Shown here: piece by piece, positions 1 to 7,388 of the stretch | Numbering within the stretch: position 1 is the stretch's first letter | Layout: every line of letters begins with the position of its first letter | Source of the DNA: Komagataeibacter kakiaceti JCM 25156 | GTDB lineage: Bacteria; Pseudomonadota; Alphaproteobacteria; Acetobacterales; Acetobacteraceae | Assembly (NCBI RefSeq): GCF_000613305.1 | Contig: NZ_BAIO01000009.1 | Location: 1-28,751 of the forward strand | Reading direction: 5' to 3' | Length of the DNA stretch: 28,751 bases | Notes under the pieces: model-generated | What the model was told of the DNA's origin: nothing | Seen by the model: only the letters and a program-made list of their open reading frames with translations | Databases searched by the model: none | Translations under genes and position numbers: made by a program

Positions 1-128
1 AGCACGTCGCGCGTGCGCTGCGCGGTGCCGCTACGCCCGATGCCGATGCGCGCGCGCGTGAGGTGGCGCAGTTCGCTCCAGGCGTCATCCGGCGGGACGG
101 GGCTGGGGGTGGGTTTTTTCGTATCCAT
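1..128 (-). CDS. eutC: Ethanolamine ammonia-lyase small subunit, 5' part only
   Basis: This is the start of the small (light) subunit of adenosylcobalamin-dependent ethanolamine ammonia-lyase, which with EutB converts ethanolamine to acetaldehyde and ammonia. Only about 42 residues are in the window; the gene runs off the left edge. After a Pro-rich start (MDTKKPTPSP) comes the typical EutC segment LTRARIGIGRSG followed by TRDVL. The ATG at 126-128 (complement) lies 9 bases downstream of the eutB stop, the usual eutB-eutC order. Identification rests on the short N-terminal motif and on the neighbour. Confidence 0.85.
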   Translation of the reverse strand, partial: MDTKKPTPSPVPPDDAWSELRHLTRARIGIGRSGTAQRTRDV

Positions 129-137
129 GTCAGGCGA

Positions 138-1508
138 TCAACTGGCCAAGGCGGGTCTGCCCCGGTGCGAGTTCGCGCATCTGCCGGACTTCGCGTCATA
201 CAGCCCCATCCGTTCCAGCCACGCGGCGAATTCGGGCGCGGGGTCAAGCCGGAGCATGCGGCGCAGCGTCATGATGTCATGAAACGACAGGCTCTGGTAA
301 TTGAGCATGATGTCATCCGCGCCCGGCACCCCGATCAGGAACGAAATCCCGGCGACACCCAGCAGCACCATGAGGTTGTCCATGTCATCCTGATCGGCTT
401 CGGCATGATTGGTGTAACAGGCGTCACACCCCATGGGCACACCAAGCAGCTTGGCGCAGAAATGGTCCTCCAGCGCGGCGCGGGTGATCTGCTTGCCGTC
501 ATACAGGTATTCCGGCCCGATAAAGCCGACCACGGTATTGACCAGCAGCGGCTCGAACGCACGCGCCACGGCGTAGGCGCGGGTTTCAACCGTCTGCTGG
601 TCCAGTCCATGATGCGCGCCAGCGGACAGGGCCGCCCCCTGCCCGGTTTCAAAATACATCACGTTATTGCCGATGGTGCCGCGATGCAGGCCCCGGGCGG
701 CCTCATGCGCTTCCTTCAGGATGGCGAGGCTGATGCCAAAGCCTCATTCGCCTTCTGCGTTCCGGCTATAGACTGGAACACCAGATCCACCGCCGCGCCC
801 CTGTTCATCATCTCGATCGTGTTGGTCACGTGGGTCAGCACGCAGGTCTGGGTGGGAATTTCATAGCGGCGGCGGGCGTGATCGAGCATGTCGAGCAACG
901 CCATGCCGGTGGCCACATTGTCCGTAGCCGGATTGATGCCGATGACGGCATCCCCCATCCCGTACAGCAGGCCATCAAGGGTGGAGGCGGCGATGCCCCT
1001 GAGGTCATCGGTCGGGTGATTGGGCTGCAACCGCGAGGCCAGGCACCCGGCAAGGCCGATCGTATTGCGGAAACGGGTAATGACGCGAATTCGGGCGGAA
1101 ACCGACATCAGATCCTGATTGCGCATGATCTTGCTGACCGCCGCCGCCATTTCCGGCGTAATTCCCGGCGCCACCGCCGCCAGTGTCGGCCCGTCCGCCG
1201 CGTGCGAGAGCAGCCAGTCACGGAAATCGCCCACGGTCATGTGCGAAATCGGGCAAAGGCCGCCCTGTCATGCTGTCAATGATCAGGCGCGTGACCTCGT
1301 CCTCCTCATACGGCACGAGCGCCGTGTGGAGGAAGGTTTCAAGCGGCACATCCGCCAGCGCATGCCGCGCGGCGATACGCTGCACATCCGACGTGGCCCC
1401 CAGCCCCGCCAGCACATCACCCGAACGCGGTGGAGAGGCGACGGCCAGCAGGGTCGCAAGATCAGGGAAGCTGTATGTTTCCCCGCAGAACGTGGCGTGA
1501 AATCCCAT
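138..1508 (-). pseudogene. eutB: Ethanolamine ammonia-lyase large subunit, two apparent frameshifts
   Basis: This encodes the large, B12-binding catalytic subunit of ethanolamine ammonia-lyase. Three reading-frame pieces line up with the whole family, about 456 residues after correction, the normal EutB length. The N-terminal piece (from ATG 1508) includes RSGDVLAGLG and VPYEEDEVTRLIID. The middle (about 1240-738) includes MGDAVIGINPATDN and VFQSIAGTQKANEA. The C-terminal piece (about 735-138) includes NNVMYFETGQGAALSAGAHH and VGFIGPEYLYDG. The first break is near 1240, between DFAH and MTVGDFRDWLLS. The second is near 738, where GCTTTGGC lacks one base for the expected AFGISLAILKEAHEA. With many similar breaks in this window, sequencing error is at least as likely as gene decay. 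A shell for a eut microcompartment is not seen nearby. Confidence 0.85.
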
Positions 1509-1538
1509 GGAACGGTATCCGGATAATGGGTCGGCCCT

Positions 1539-1557
1539 GTCATGACCCGGGCATGAC
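1539..1557. promoter_or_regulatory. Perfect dyad upstream of eutB, candidate operator
   Basis: GTCATG-N7-CATGAC is a perfect inverted repeat about 30 bases upstream of the eutB start, in the divergent eutB/araC intergenic region. It could bind the adjacent AraC-type regulator, but AraC-family sites are more often direct repeats, so this is only a candidate. Confidence 0.25.
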
Positions 1558-1699
1558 GGGGGCCGGGAAATCATTCGTTATCGTAATAATAACCATAGCG
1601 AAGTGATGGTGACTTGACCGGGCGGGACAAAGTTTTAACAATTTCGCACAATCCGTCTTATCGGATATAGGCAGGGACAGACTGCCAAGCGGAGCATTC

Positions 1700-2739
1700 A
1701 TGGTTCATGCATCAAGACCGGGTGGCGCCGCCATGGTGCTGGCCGCCGCCGCCCATGGCGTTGAACAGTTCATTACCCGCAGCGGGGGCGATATCGACCG
1801 CATTGCCGGGCGGGCCGGGCTTTCAACGCGGCAGTTCGCCCTGCCCACCGAAAAGCTGGATCTCAGCGCCTATTGCCGCCTGTTCAGCGAAGCGGCGATC
1901 GACACACATGATGGCAATATCGGCCTGCGCTTTGGCCAGCAGTTCCGCCCCGACATGCTTGGCTGATCGGGTACGTGGCGCTTCTTTCCCCCACGCTGGG
2001 GGATGCCGTGGCGAATCTGGCTTCGCATTTCGGGTATCATCAGGCCCATACCCGCACCCGGCTGGTGCGCCAGAACGGGCTGCTGCATCTTGAATACGCC
2101 ATCGAGGATCCCCGGATCACCCAGCGGCGGCATGATGCGGAACTGACCATGGGCATGTTCTGCAACGTCCTGCGTCACGCCATGGGGCCGGACTGGGCGC
2201 CGGAGGAAATCCATTTCGCCCATGCCCGCCCCGAACAGGCCCATGAACATGCCGATGCGTTCCAGGCCCCCGTGCGCTTTGAGCAGACGACCAACGCGCT
2301 CGTATTCCGGGAGGAAGGCACGGACATTCCCATGCCGAATGCAGACCCGTCGCTGCTGAAGGTCGTGCGGTCCTCGCTCATTTCGCTGGCGGGGGCGGAA
2401 CAGGACACGCCCGCCAGCAGCCCGTTACGCGGGGAACTGGCGGGGCACATCCGCGGCGCGCTGGCGGTCGGTCACATCGAATTCGTGGATATTGCCCGCC
2501 GTATGGGCCTGCCGCCATGGACGCTCCAGCGCCGGCTGGCGCAGGAAAACCTGACCTATTCCGCCATACTGGAGGAAACACGCCATGCCGAGGCCCTGCG
2601 CTACCTGAGCAGCACCAGCCATGACATAAGCGAGATCGCCATGGCGCTGGCCTATACGGAAACAAGCGCGTTCAGCCGCGCCTTTCGCAAATGGAGCGGC
2701 CAGTCCCCCCGCGCCTACCGGAAGCAGAACATGAAATAA
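1700..2739 (+). pseudogene. AraC-family regulator (arabinose-binding-domain type), one apparent frameshift
   Basis: A transcriptional regulator of the AraC family with an N-terminal ligand domain of the PF12625 type and a C-terminal double helix-turn-helix. The first 88 residues (HGVEQFITRSGGDIDRIAGR, LDLSAYCRLFSEAA) and the remainder (from about 1964) are in different frames. Adding one base at GGCTGATC near 1963 gives a continuous protein of about 346 residues, the usual size. The DNA-binding part shows FVDIARRMGLPPWTLQRRLA and a second helix-turn-helix ending FSRAFRKWSGQSPRAYR. The ATG at 1700 follows GGAG by seven bases. It is divergent from eutBC, so an EutR-like role is plausible by context, although E. 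coli EutR is not a close match in domain type. Confidence 0.8.
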
Positions 2740-2774
2740 GGGGAACATCGACGTGTGATCGCGATGTTCCCCTT
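2738..2774. terminator. 13-bp perfect hairpin between convergent genes
   Basis: AAGGGGAACATCG (2738-2750) and CGATGTTCCCCTT (2762-2774) form a perfect 13-bp stem with an 11-base loop. It starts at the stop codon of the araC gene and ends ten bases before the pirin stop, so it can serve both strands. The A/T-flanked stem fits an intrinsic terminator, though the T tract is short. Confidence 0.75.
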
Positions 2775-2784
2775 CGTTGTGGCT

Positions 2785-3486
2785 TCAGGCTACCGTATCA
2801 ACCAGAACCACTTCCGCATCCGCAAGCGCGCGCACCGAAAGTTCCCCGGTGGCGGAAATGGCCGCGCCATCCCGTTCCCTGACGGTCTGGCCTTCAATCT
2901 CCACGGCCCCTTTCGCCACGACCAGATAACCCAGCCTTTCCATGCCAAGGTGATACGTGGCGGTCTCCCCCTTCCCGATCGTCGCCCCCAGAACACGGGC
3001 GTCGGCATGGATCGGAAGGGCGTCACCATCATCCGGCCGCCCCGAGGCCAGAACCACGAACTGCCCGGCCCGCTCCGCCTTGGGAAAGGCGCGCGTGCCC
3101 CATGACGGGGCATGCCCCGCGCGGTCGGGCAGGATCCAGATCTGGAACAGCCGCGTGGCCACGTTCTCGCGGTTGTATTCGCTATGGCGGATGCCGGTCC
3201 CGGCCGACATGACCTGAACATCCCCCGCTTCGGTCCGGCCCGTGTTCCCGAGACTGTCCTGATGCGTGATCGCGCCTTCGCGGATATAGGTGATGATTTC
3301 CATGTTCCGGTGCGGATGGGCGCCAAAGCCGGTGCCCGGCGCGATCATATCATCATTCCATACACGCAGCGCGCCCCAGTTCATGCGTGCGGGGTCGTGA
3401 TAGTCCGCGAATGAGAAATGATGGCGCGCATCAAGCCAGCCGTGATCCGCATGGCCCAGACGATCAAAAGGACGGATTTCAATCAT
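2785..3486 (-). CDS. Pirin family protein (YhhW-like quercetin 2,3-dioxygenase)
   Basis: A 233-residue bicupin of the pirin family; some members (E. coli YhhW, human pirin) show quercetin dioxygenase activity. The N-terminal cupin carries the expected metal ligands: His57 and His59 in GAHPHRNMEI, and His101 and Glu103 in GIRHSEYN, the same spacing as in the characterised members. Length is normal for the family. The ATG at 3486 follows CAGGAGCAGG. The gene is divergent from a LysR regulator, an arrangement often seen for pirin genes, so control by that regulator is likely. The natural substrate in this organism is unknown. Confidence 0.9.
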   Translation of the reverse strand: MIEIRPFDRLGHADHGWLDARHHFSFADYHDPARMNWGALRVWNDDMIAPGTGFGAHPHRNMEIITYIREGAITHQDSLGNTGRTEAGDVQVMSAGTGIRHSEYNRENVATRLFQIWILPDRAGHAPSWGTRAFPKAERAGQFVVLASGRPDDGDALPIHADARVLGATIGKGETATYHLGMERLGYLVVAKGAVEIEGQTVRERDGAAISATGELSVRALADAEVVLVDTVA

Positions 3487-3565
3487 GATACCTGCTCCTG
3501 TTCCGTAATCCTGTTTCTGGTCGCCAGATTACCGCCGAGCCCAATGTGCCGTATATGGAAATCAT

Positions 3566-3582
3566 GGAAAGCCATGGTTTCC
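3566..3582. promoter_or_regulatory. Dyad in pirin/lysR intergenic region, candidate LysR operator
   Basis: GGAAA-N7-TTTCC is a perfect dyad in the 194-bp divergent region between pirin and lysR, with an additional GGAAA just upstream. Position and symmetry suit a LysR-type binding site controlling both genes. No promoter was assigned firmly. Confidence 0.35.
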
Positions 3583-3680
3583 GTTTTTAATACCTTTCAT
3601 CCCGTCTCATGGGGACGACAGGAAATGGGTGGATAAGCTATGGAAATTATCGGGTTGAATCATTTCTCGGGATAACATTC

Positions 3681-4601
3681 ATGAGACTGCCGGATTTCGA
3701 GGCATGGGCAATTTTCGCCAAGGTTGCGGAGCTAGGCTCCTTCGCCCGCGCGGCGGAGGATATCCAGCTTTCCAAACCCACGGTTTCAAAGGCGGTCAGC
3801 CGCCTGGAACAGGCGCTGGGGGTTTCCCTTTTCAATCGCAATTCCCGCCATATGTCACTGACCGAGACAGGGCGGCTCCTGCTGGGCCATGCCAACAGGA
3901 TCCTGACAGAAGCCGAAACCGCCGAGACACAGGCCCGGGGCGAGACGCAGCGCCCATCAGGATTGATCCGGGTTACGGCGCCCATGACATTCGGCATGCG
4001 GCATCTGGCCCCGCTACTGCCTGAATTTCTGGTCCGTTACCCCGAAATCGACATTGACATTGATTTTAGCGACGCCGTGGTCGATCTGGTGGCGCAGGGC
4101 TATGACGTGGCGCTGCGCATTGCGGCACTGGCGGATTCAGCACTGCGCGCGCGCCGCCTGTGCCCCGTCCGTCTCGTGCTGGTGGCCAGCCCGCATTATT
4201 GCGAACGGATTGGACGACCGGCCCACCCCCGGGATCTGGAGGGCAAAAAGAGCTTTGTCTATACCAACACATCAGCGCCCGGCATGATCCGGCTGCGGCA
4301 GGAAAAAACCGGCAAGGAATTCGTCCTGTCCCAGACATCGCGTTTCCGGGCCGACAATGCGCAGGCTTTCCTGCCAGCCCTTCAGGCCGGGCTGGGCTTC
4401 GGGCTGTTCCCCGAGTTCATGGTGGGAGACGGCCTGCGGTCAGGGCTGTTCGAACGCCTGTTGCCGGAATGGGAAGCGCCCGCCGTGGCGCTCTATCTGG
4501 TTACGGCGGGAAGTCCGTTGCGCCCGATGCGGGTCAGCGCGTTTCTGGATTATCTGGTCGGGGCGTTCGAGCATCCCCCATGGACAGGCCGGGAGAACTG
4601 A
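3681..4601 (+). CDS. LysR-family transcriptional regulator
   Basis: A 306-residue LysR regulator of the large LysR group that includes DhcR/PtxR-like proteins. The N-terminal winged helix-turn-helix spans residues about 3-62 (FAKVAELGSFARAAEDIQLS, then KPTVSKAVSRLEQALG). The effector domain follows from about residue 90 (GLIRVTAPMTFGMRHLAPLL). I chose ATG 3681 because the family start MRLPDFEAW lies there; an in-frame upstream start would add 24 residues with no domain match. It is divergent from the pirin gene, which is its most likely target, and convergent with wrbA. Confidence 0.9.
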   Translation: MRLPDFEAWAIFAKVAELGSFARAAEDIQLSKPTVSKAVSRLEQALGVSLFNRNSRHMSLTETGRLLLGHANRILTEAETAETQARGETQRPSGLIRVTAPMTFGMRHLAPLLPEFLVRYPEIDIDIDFSDAVVDLVAQGYDVALRIAALADSALRARRLCPVRLVLVASPHYCERIGRPAHPRDLEGKKSFVYTNTSAPGMIRLRQEKTGKEFVLSQTSRFRADNAQAFLPALQAGLGFGLFPEFMVGDGLRSGLFERLLPEWEAPAVALYLVTAGSPLRPMRVSAFLDYLVGAFEHPPWTGREN

Positions 4602-4620
4602 CAGCCTGCCCGGGATCTGT

Positions 4621-4726
4621 CTGGTTGATAAAACATAACAAAAGTTTCTGGGGCCGCCTTCTTTCACAAAAAGGCGGCGTTTCCTGCAGCTTTCGGGAAA
4701 AAAGCTTCACCAAGAAACTTCCTTAT
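4621..4726 (+). repeat. Intergenic hairpin repeat, copy A
   Basis: This copy of a dispersed element starts CTGGTTGATA, contains AAAAGTTTCTGG and then two hairpins. Hairpin 1 is GCCGCCTT/AAGGCGGC at 4653-4678, followed by GTTTCCTG. Hairpin 2 is AGCTTT/AAAGCT at 4688-4706. It ends CACCAAGAAACTTCCTTATG. The same order of blocks recurs at 14010-14129 (same strand) and 12799-12868 (opposite strand). It contains no open reading frame. It sits between convergent lysR and wrbA and may also help termination. Confidence 0.75.
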
Positions 4727-4743
4727 GTCTGCGGACCATGGAT

Positions 4744-4771
4744 ACGCCCCCGCAACAGTATCCGGGGGCGT
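4744..4771. terminator. 9-bp perfect GC hairpin between lysR and wrbA
   Basis: ACGCCCCCG (4744-4752) pairs perfectly with CGGGGGCGT (4763-4771) across a 10-base loop, six bases beyond the wrbA stop. The genes on either side converge, so a bidirectional terminator is likely. There is no strong T tract. Confidence 0.6.
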
Positions 4772-4776
4772 GTGGG

Positions 4777-5373
4777 TCAGGCCAGTTTCCGGGTCAGGTC
4801 CGCCACATGCTGGCCCAGGAATTTCGCGCCCGCAAGCTCGGTCTCGCTGGGCTGGCGGGAACCATCCCCACCGGCGATGGTGGTTGCGCCATAGGGTGAA
4901 CCGCCCGTGACCTCGTCCACCCTAAGCTGCCCCTGAAAGCTATAGGGCAGGCCGCTGATAACCATGCCATGATGCAGCAGGTTCGACATGAGGGAGTACA
5001 GCGTCGTCTCCTGCCCGCCATGCTGGGATCCGGTGGAGGTGAACACCGCCCCGACCTTGCCCACAAGCGCGCCCTTCAGCCACATGCCGCCCGTCTGGTC
5101 CCAGAAATTCGCCATCTGCGCGGGCAGACGTCCAAACCGGGTGGGCGCACCGACGATGATCGCATCATATTCCGGCAGTTCACGGGTCGTGGCGATGGGG
5201 GCGGCCTGCGCGGTCTTGAAGTGATGCGCGGTCGCGACCTCCTCGGGCACCAGTTCGGGCACCCGTTTCACATCGGCTTCCAGCCCCGCCGCGCGCACGC
5301 CGTCCGCCACGGCGTAGGCCATCGTTTCCACATGACCGTAGGAGGAATAGTAAAGAACAAGAACTTTTGCCAT
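4777..5373 (-). CDS. wrbA: NAD(P)H:quinone oxidoreductase, type IV (WrbA)
   Basis: A 198-residue flavodoxin-like enzyme that reduces quinones by two electrons using NAD(P)H, protecting against redox cycling. The FMN-binding start [19 protein letters not shown] is nearly identical to E. coli WrbA. Further family motifs are [32 protein letters not shown] and [17 protein letters not shown]. Length is normal. I chose ATG 5373 over the in-frame ATG at 5379 because GGAAAG stands nine bases before it and it matches the family start. A role beside the quercetinase-like pirin gene in quinone or flavonoid handling is possible but inferred. Confidence 0.95.
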   Translation of the reverse strand: MAKVLVLYYSSYGHVETMAYAVADGVRAAGLEADVKRVPELVPEEVATAHHFKTAQAAPIATTRELPEYDAIIVGAPTRFGRLPAQMANFWDQTGGMWLKGALVGKVGAVFTSTGSQHGGQETTLYSLMSNLLHHGMVISGLPYSFQGQLRVDEVTGGSPYGATTIAGGDGSRQPSETELAGAKFLGQHVADLTRKLA

Positions 5374-5894
5374 TGTCATGATCTTTCCGGGGTGTGAACG
5401 GTTTTGTAAAATACCCCGATCCCCATGACCATAAGTGCTGAACGGAAAGTGGATACGCCAAATTTGGAAACCTTGAATTTCCCGCAGCGTGGGTGAGCGC
5501 TCTCCGGCTTCGAAAAAAATAATGGGCGAAACCGGATGGCCGCTCCCCTGCCCGTTTGTTCGTTTACGGACGTAATGTGCGACAATCCCGCGCCTGCTTC
5601 GGCCCATTCACGACATTTTCCGCCATGGAGCGCATGGAATTCTGGCCGGGATAAAGCCTGCAATCCGGTCTTTATGGCGGATATTCCCCCTTCCCCGGCA
5701 CAACGCTGGCTGATGATGGCATGACAGGCCCGGCGGCCCCTGCATAAATCGTTCCATTATAAATGCCGTGCGCACACGGCAGTCATGTAACGCCCGACGT
5801 TGACACAAACCAGTATAAGGACACTATTCATCACGAGTTAGTACTTGTATTTCATGTATTATCTTGTATTTTCATAAACGTAATGAGGTAAGCC
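5374..5894. other. 521-bp intergenic region with direct repeats and candidate promoter
   Basis: No convincing gene was found on either strand. The right end turns AT-rich before the small gene at 5895. CTTGTATTTCAT (5844-5855) recurs as CTTGTATTTTCAT (5863-5875), a direct repeat of about 20-bp period. TTGTAT (5845-5850) and TATTTT (5867-5872) at 16-base spacing could be the promoter of that gene. The left part carries the upstream region of wrbA. Confidence 0.4.
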
Positions 5895-6056
5895 ATGTCT
5901 AAATGGACAGGTCTGTGGCGCGTACGTGGCCACGATGGCAAGGATAACCGTATTGTCGTGCTCAACGGGGAAAGGGAAGATGAAATCGATGAAAAAGATT
6001 ACATCATGAACAAGTTCGAACCGCCTGTTGAAGACCTGGAATGGCGGAAAAAGTAA
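5895..6056 (+). CDS. Small hypothetical protein, 53 residues
   Basis: The reading frame starts MSKWTGLWRVRGHDGKDN and ends VEDLEWRKK. A good ribosome binding site (GAGGT, seven bases before ATG) and a candidate promoter just upstream support it. The protein is charged, with a central run rich in Asp/Glu (GEREDEIDEKD), no membrane segment and no Cys. Base composition is lower in GC than its neighbours. I do not recognise the family. It stands alone between wrbA and cowN. Confidence 0.65.
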   Translation: MSKWTGLWRVRGHDGKDNRIVVLNGEREDEIDEKDYIMNKFEPPVEDLEWRKK

Positions 6057-6073
6057 TATAGCGCCTGAACGGA

Positions 6074-6114
6074 TGACATGGTTTTTCAAGGGCCTGAACA
6101 GGACCGCCATGTCA
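6074..6114 (+). terminator. Candidate hairpin after the 53-residue gene
   Basis: TGACATGG (6074-6081) is repeated inverted as CCATGTCA (6107-6114), with a smaller CCTG/CAGG pair inside the loop. It lies 18 bases beyond the stop at 6056. The large loop and lack of a T tract make this tentative. Confidence 0.3.
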
Positions 6115-6245
6115 CCCGTGTCAATATTGATTGCCGGTGGTGAAATAGCCAGTTCCGGCCAATGGTGCGTGTACGGATTTTATAAAACATTCAGGAGCCA
6201 TGGGCAGCTTTACGCCCACCCAAGGAATCTCCTGTAAATCAAGGA

Positions 6246-6283
6246 CGTTTCTGAAAAAAGGCAGCCCCCGAAAACTTTTATTT
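6246..6283 (-). repeat. Intergenic hairpin repeat, decayed copy D
   Basis: Read on the minus strand, AATAAAAGTTTTCGGGGG, CTGCC and TTTTTTCAG follow the order of the left half of the repeat at 4621 and 14026. The second hairpin is missing. It lies immediately downstream of cowN, where it could act in 3' end formation. Confidence 0.45.
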
Positions 6284-6295
6284 CTCAGCAGTTTC

Positions 6296-6571
6296 TTACA
6301 TACACAGGACCTCAAGCTCCTCCAGTTTGGCCAGCGTCGCGTCATCATCCAGATCTTCGAGAATATCCTTCAGCGTCGGCAGGAAATTGTGCAGGACCCG
6401 CAGGTCATCCAACCCCTGATAATGGGCGATGACGCGCTGTTTCAGGAAGTATTCCCAGAACGGGCTGGTCTTCGTATCGAAATGCGGTTGCAGCAGCCCG
6501 AAGACTTCGGCAGTCCTGCGTTCCCATTCAACATTCCTGAAACTGACATATCGATCAATCTGTTCGGACAT
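6296..6571 (-). CDS. cowN: CowN, protection of nitrogenase from carbon monoxide
   Basis: A 91-residue protein matching CowN, which sustains nitrogenase activity when the inhibitor CO is present; it was described in Rhodospirillum rubrum and studied in Gluconacetobacter diazotrophicus. Family hallmarks are the start MSEQIDRYVSFRNVEWE, SPFWEYFLKQR, and GLDDLRVLHNFLPTLKD with the ending LEELEVLCM. Length is normal for the family (about 90). I chose ATG 6571 rather than the in-frame GTG at 6577 because the family begins there and GTGGAG precedes it closely. It is 88 bp downstream of a CooA-like regulator on the same strand, with a CooA-type site between. No nif genes are in the window, so whether the host fixes nitrogen is unknown. 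Confidence 0.93.
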   Translation of the reverse strand: MSEQIDRYVSFRNVEWERRTAEVFGLLQPHFDTKTSPFWEYFLKQRVIAHYQGLDDLRVLHNFLPTLKDILEDLDDDATLAKLEELEVLCM

Positions 6572-6633
6572 CTCCACTCACCCTGGTTTTCCTGAGCCGG
6601 GTCAGGAATGTGAAACGCCACGCGCATGCTGTC

Positions 6634-6649
6634 TGTCAGATGCCCGACA
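6634..6649. promoter_or_regulatory. CooA-type operator upstream of cowN
   Basis: TGTCA-GATGCC-CGACA is an exact match to the TGTCA-N6-CGACA half-site arrangement described for the R. rubrum CO regulator CooA. It is centred about 70 bp upstream of the cowN ATG, in the only gap between the cooA-like gene and cowN. If CooA acts about 43 bp before the transcription start, as at known coo promoters, transcription would begin near 6598. No clear -10 box was found. Confidence 0.65.
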
Positions 6650-6659
6650 TAATGGCGGG

Positions 6660-7349
6660 TCAGTTCAACGCCGTCGCGTCTCCACTGGTCCAGCTCTTCA
6701 GCAGCGCGACGTCTCCCAGGCGAAGATAACCCCGGCCCGCGCGTGAAAACGCGCCCTCGCGTATCATGGCGTTGAATTCGGTCGAGACCGTCTGCCGCGT
6801 CGTGCCCAGAAGCATGGCCATTTCCTCCATGCCAAGTGTCAGCGGCACGACCGCTCCCCGCTGCGGCCCGACACCGGCCTGCGCCGCGCAGCGCAGCACA
6901 TAACGGGCAATCCGCCCCCTGGCATGATGGAAGGCCAGATCCTCCAGCAAGGTGAGGGTCTGGCCCAGAACCCGCGCGAGACCATGGATCAGTGCGTGCT
7001 GGAGCGCCGGGTGGTGCGCCGATATCCGCTCGATGGCGGTGCGGCGGGCCATGAATAGCTGCGTGAACTCGCTCGCCTCCATCTGCAGGCGGGTATGGGT
7101 GCTGAACATGTCGCCCCGCCGGAGGTAGGCAAGGCTCAGTTCCCGATCGAAGGCCAGCAGGAAGGCACGCAGGCGTCCTGTCCTGACAATGAAGATGTAG
7201 TCCGTATCGTCAGGGTTGGTCAGGAGTTGCCCCCGGTCGAACGCCACCATCTGAAAGGCCGCCCGGAGCGGCCTTGCGTCCTCCCCCTCCAGAAGCTCCA
7301 GAATGGAGCCGGTCCATGAACATGCGGTGGCGTCATTTACGGCATTCAA
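6660..7349 (-). CDS. CooA-like CRP/FNR-family regulator, probable CO-sensing haem protein
   Basis: A regulator of about 229 residues with an N-terminal cyclic-nucleotide-like domain and a C-terminal helix-turn-helix. Similarity to R. rubrum CooA is strong around the haem pocket: DRELSLAYLRRGDMFSTH aligns with CooA EREISLFYL..GDMFCMH. The ferrous haem ligand His77 is kept (His85 here), while Cys75, the ferric ligand, is Ser. The dimer helix keeps LEDLAFH, and the recognition helix keeps TTRQTVSTEFN (CooA SSRQTTSTALN). The only in-frame start is a TTG at 7349 with no good ribosome site. One extra C or G after ATGCC (7345-7341) would instead give an ATG start reading Met-Pro-Val-Asn-Asp, and Pro2 is CooA's other haem ligand. 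It lies 39 bp after the oxygenase gene and upstream of cowN. Confidence 0.8.
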   Translation of the reverse strand: MNAVNDATACSWTGSILELLEGEDARPLRAAFQMVAFDRGQLLTNPDDTDYIFIVRTGRLRAFLLAFDRELSLAYLRRGDMFSTHTRLQMEASEFTQLFMARRTAIERISAHHPALQHALIHGLARVLGQTLTLLEDLAFHHARGRIARYVLRCAAQAGVGPQRGAVVPLTLGMEEMAMLLGTTRQTVSTEFNAMIREGAFSRAGRGYLRLGDVALLKSWTSGDATALN

Positions 7350-7388
7350 GCAAATCCCATGCCATCACCGCCCCGCCACCGTCATCCT

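Noticed and set aside
1640..1699. Possible sigma-54 promoter for eutB (TGGCA...CTGC)
   Set aside because: The match to TGGCAC-N5-TTGC is poor, and no sigma-54 activator is nearby.
138..2739. True loss of ethanolamine use (eutB and regulator both broken)
   Set aside because: The breaks are single-base and the remaining sequence is perfectly family-like; the same kind of break hits many unrelated genes, so error is the simpler reading.
5608..5808. 66-residue minus-strand frame upstream of wrbA
   Set aside because: Low-complexity Arg/Pro/Cys translation, no ribosome site, no motif.
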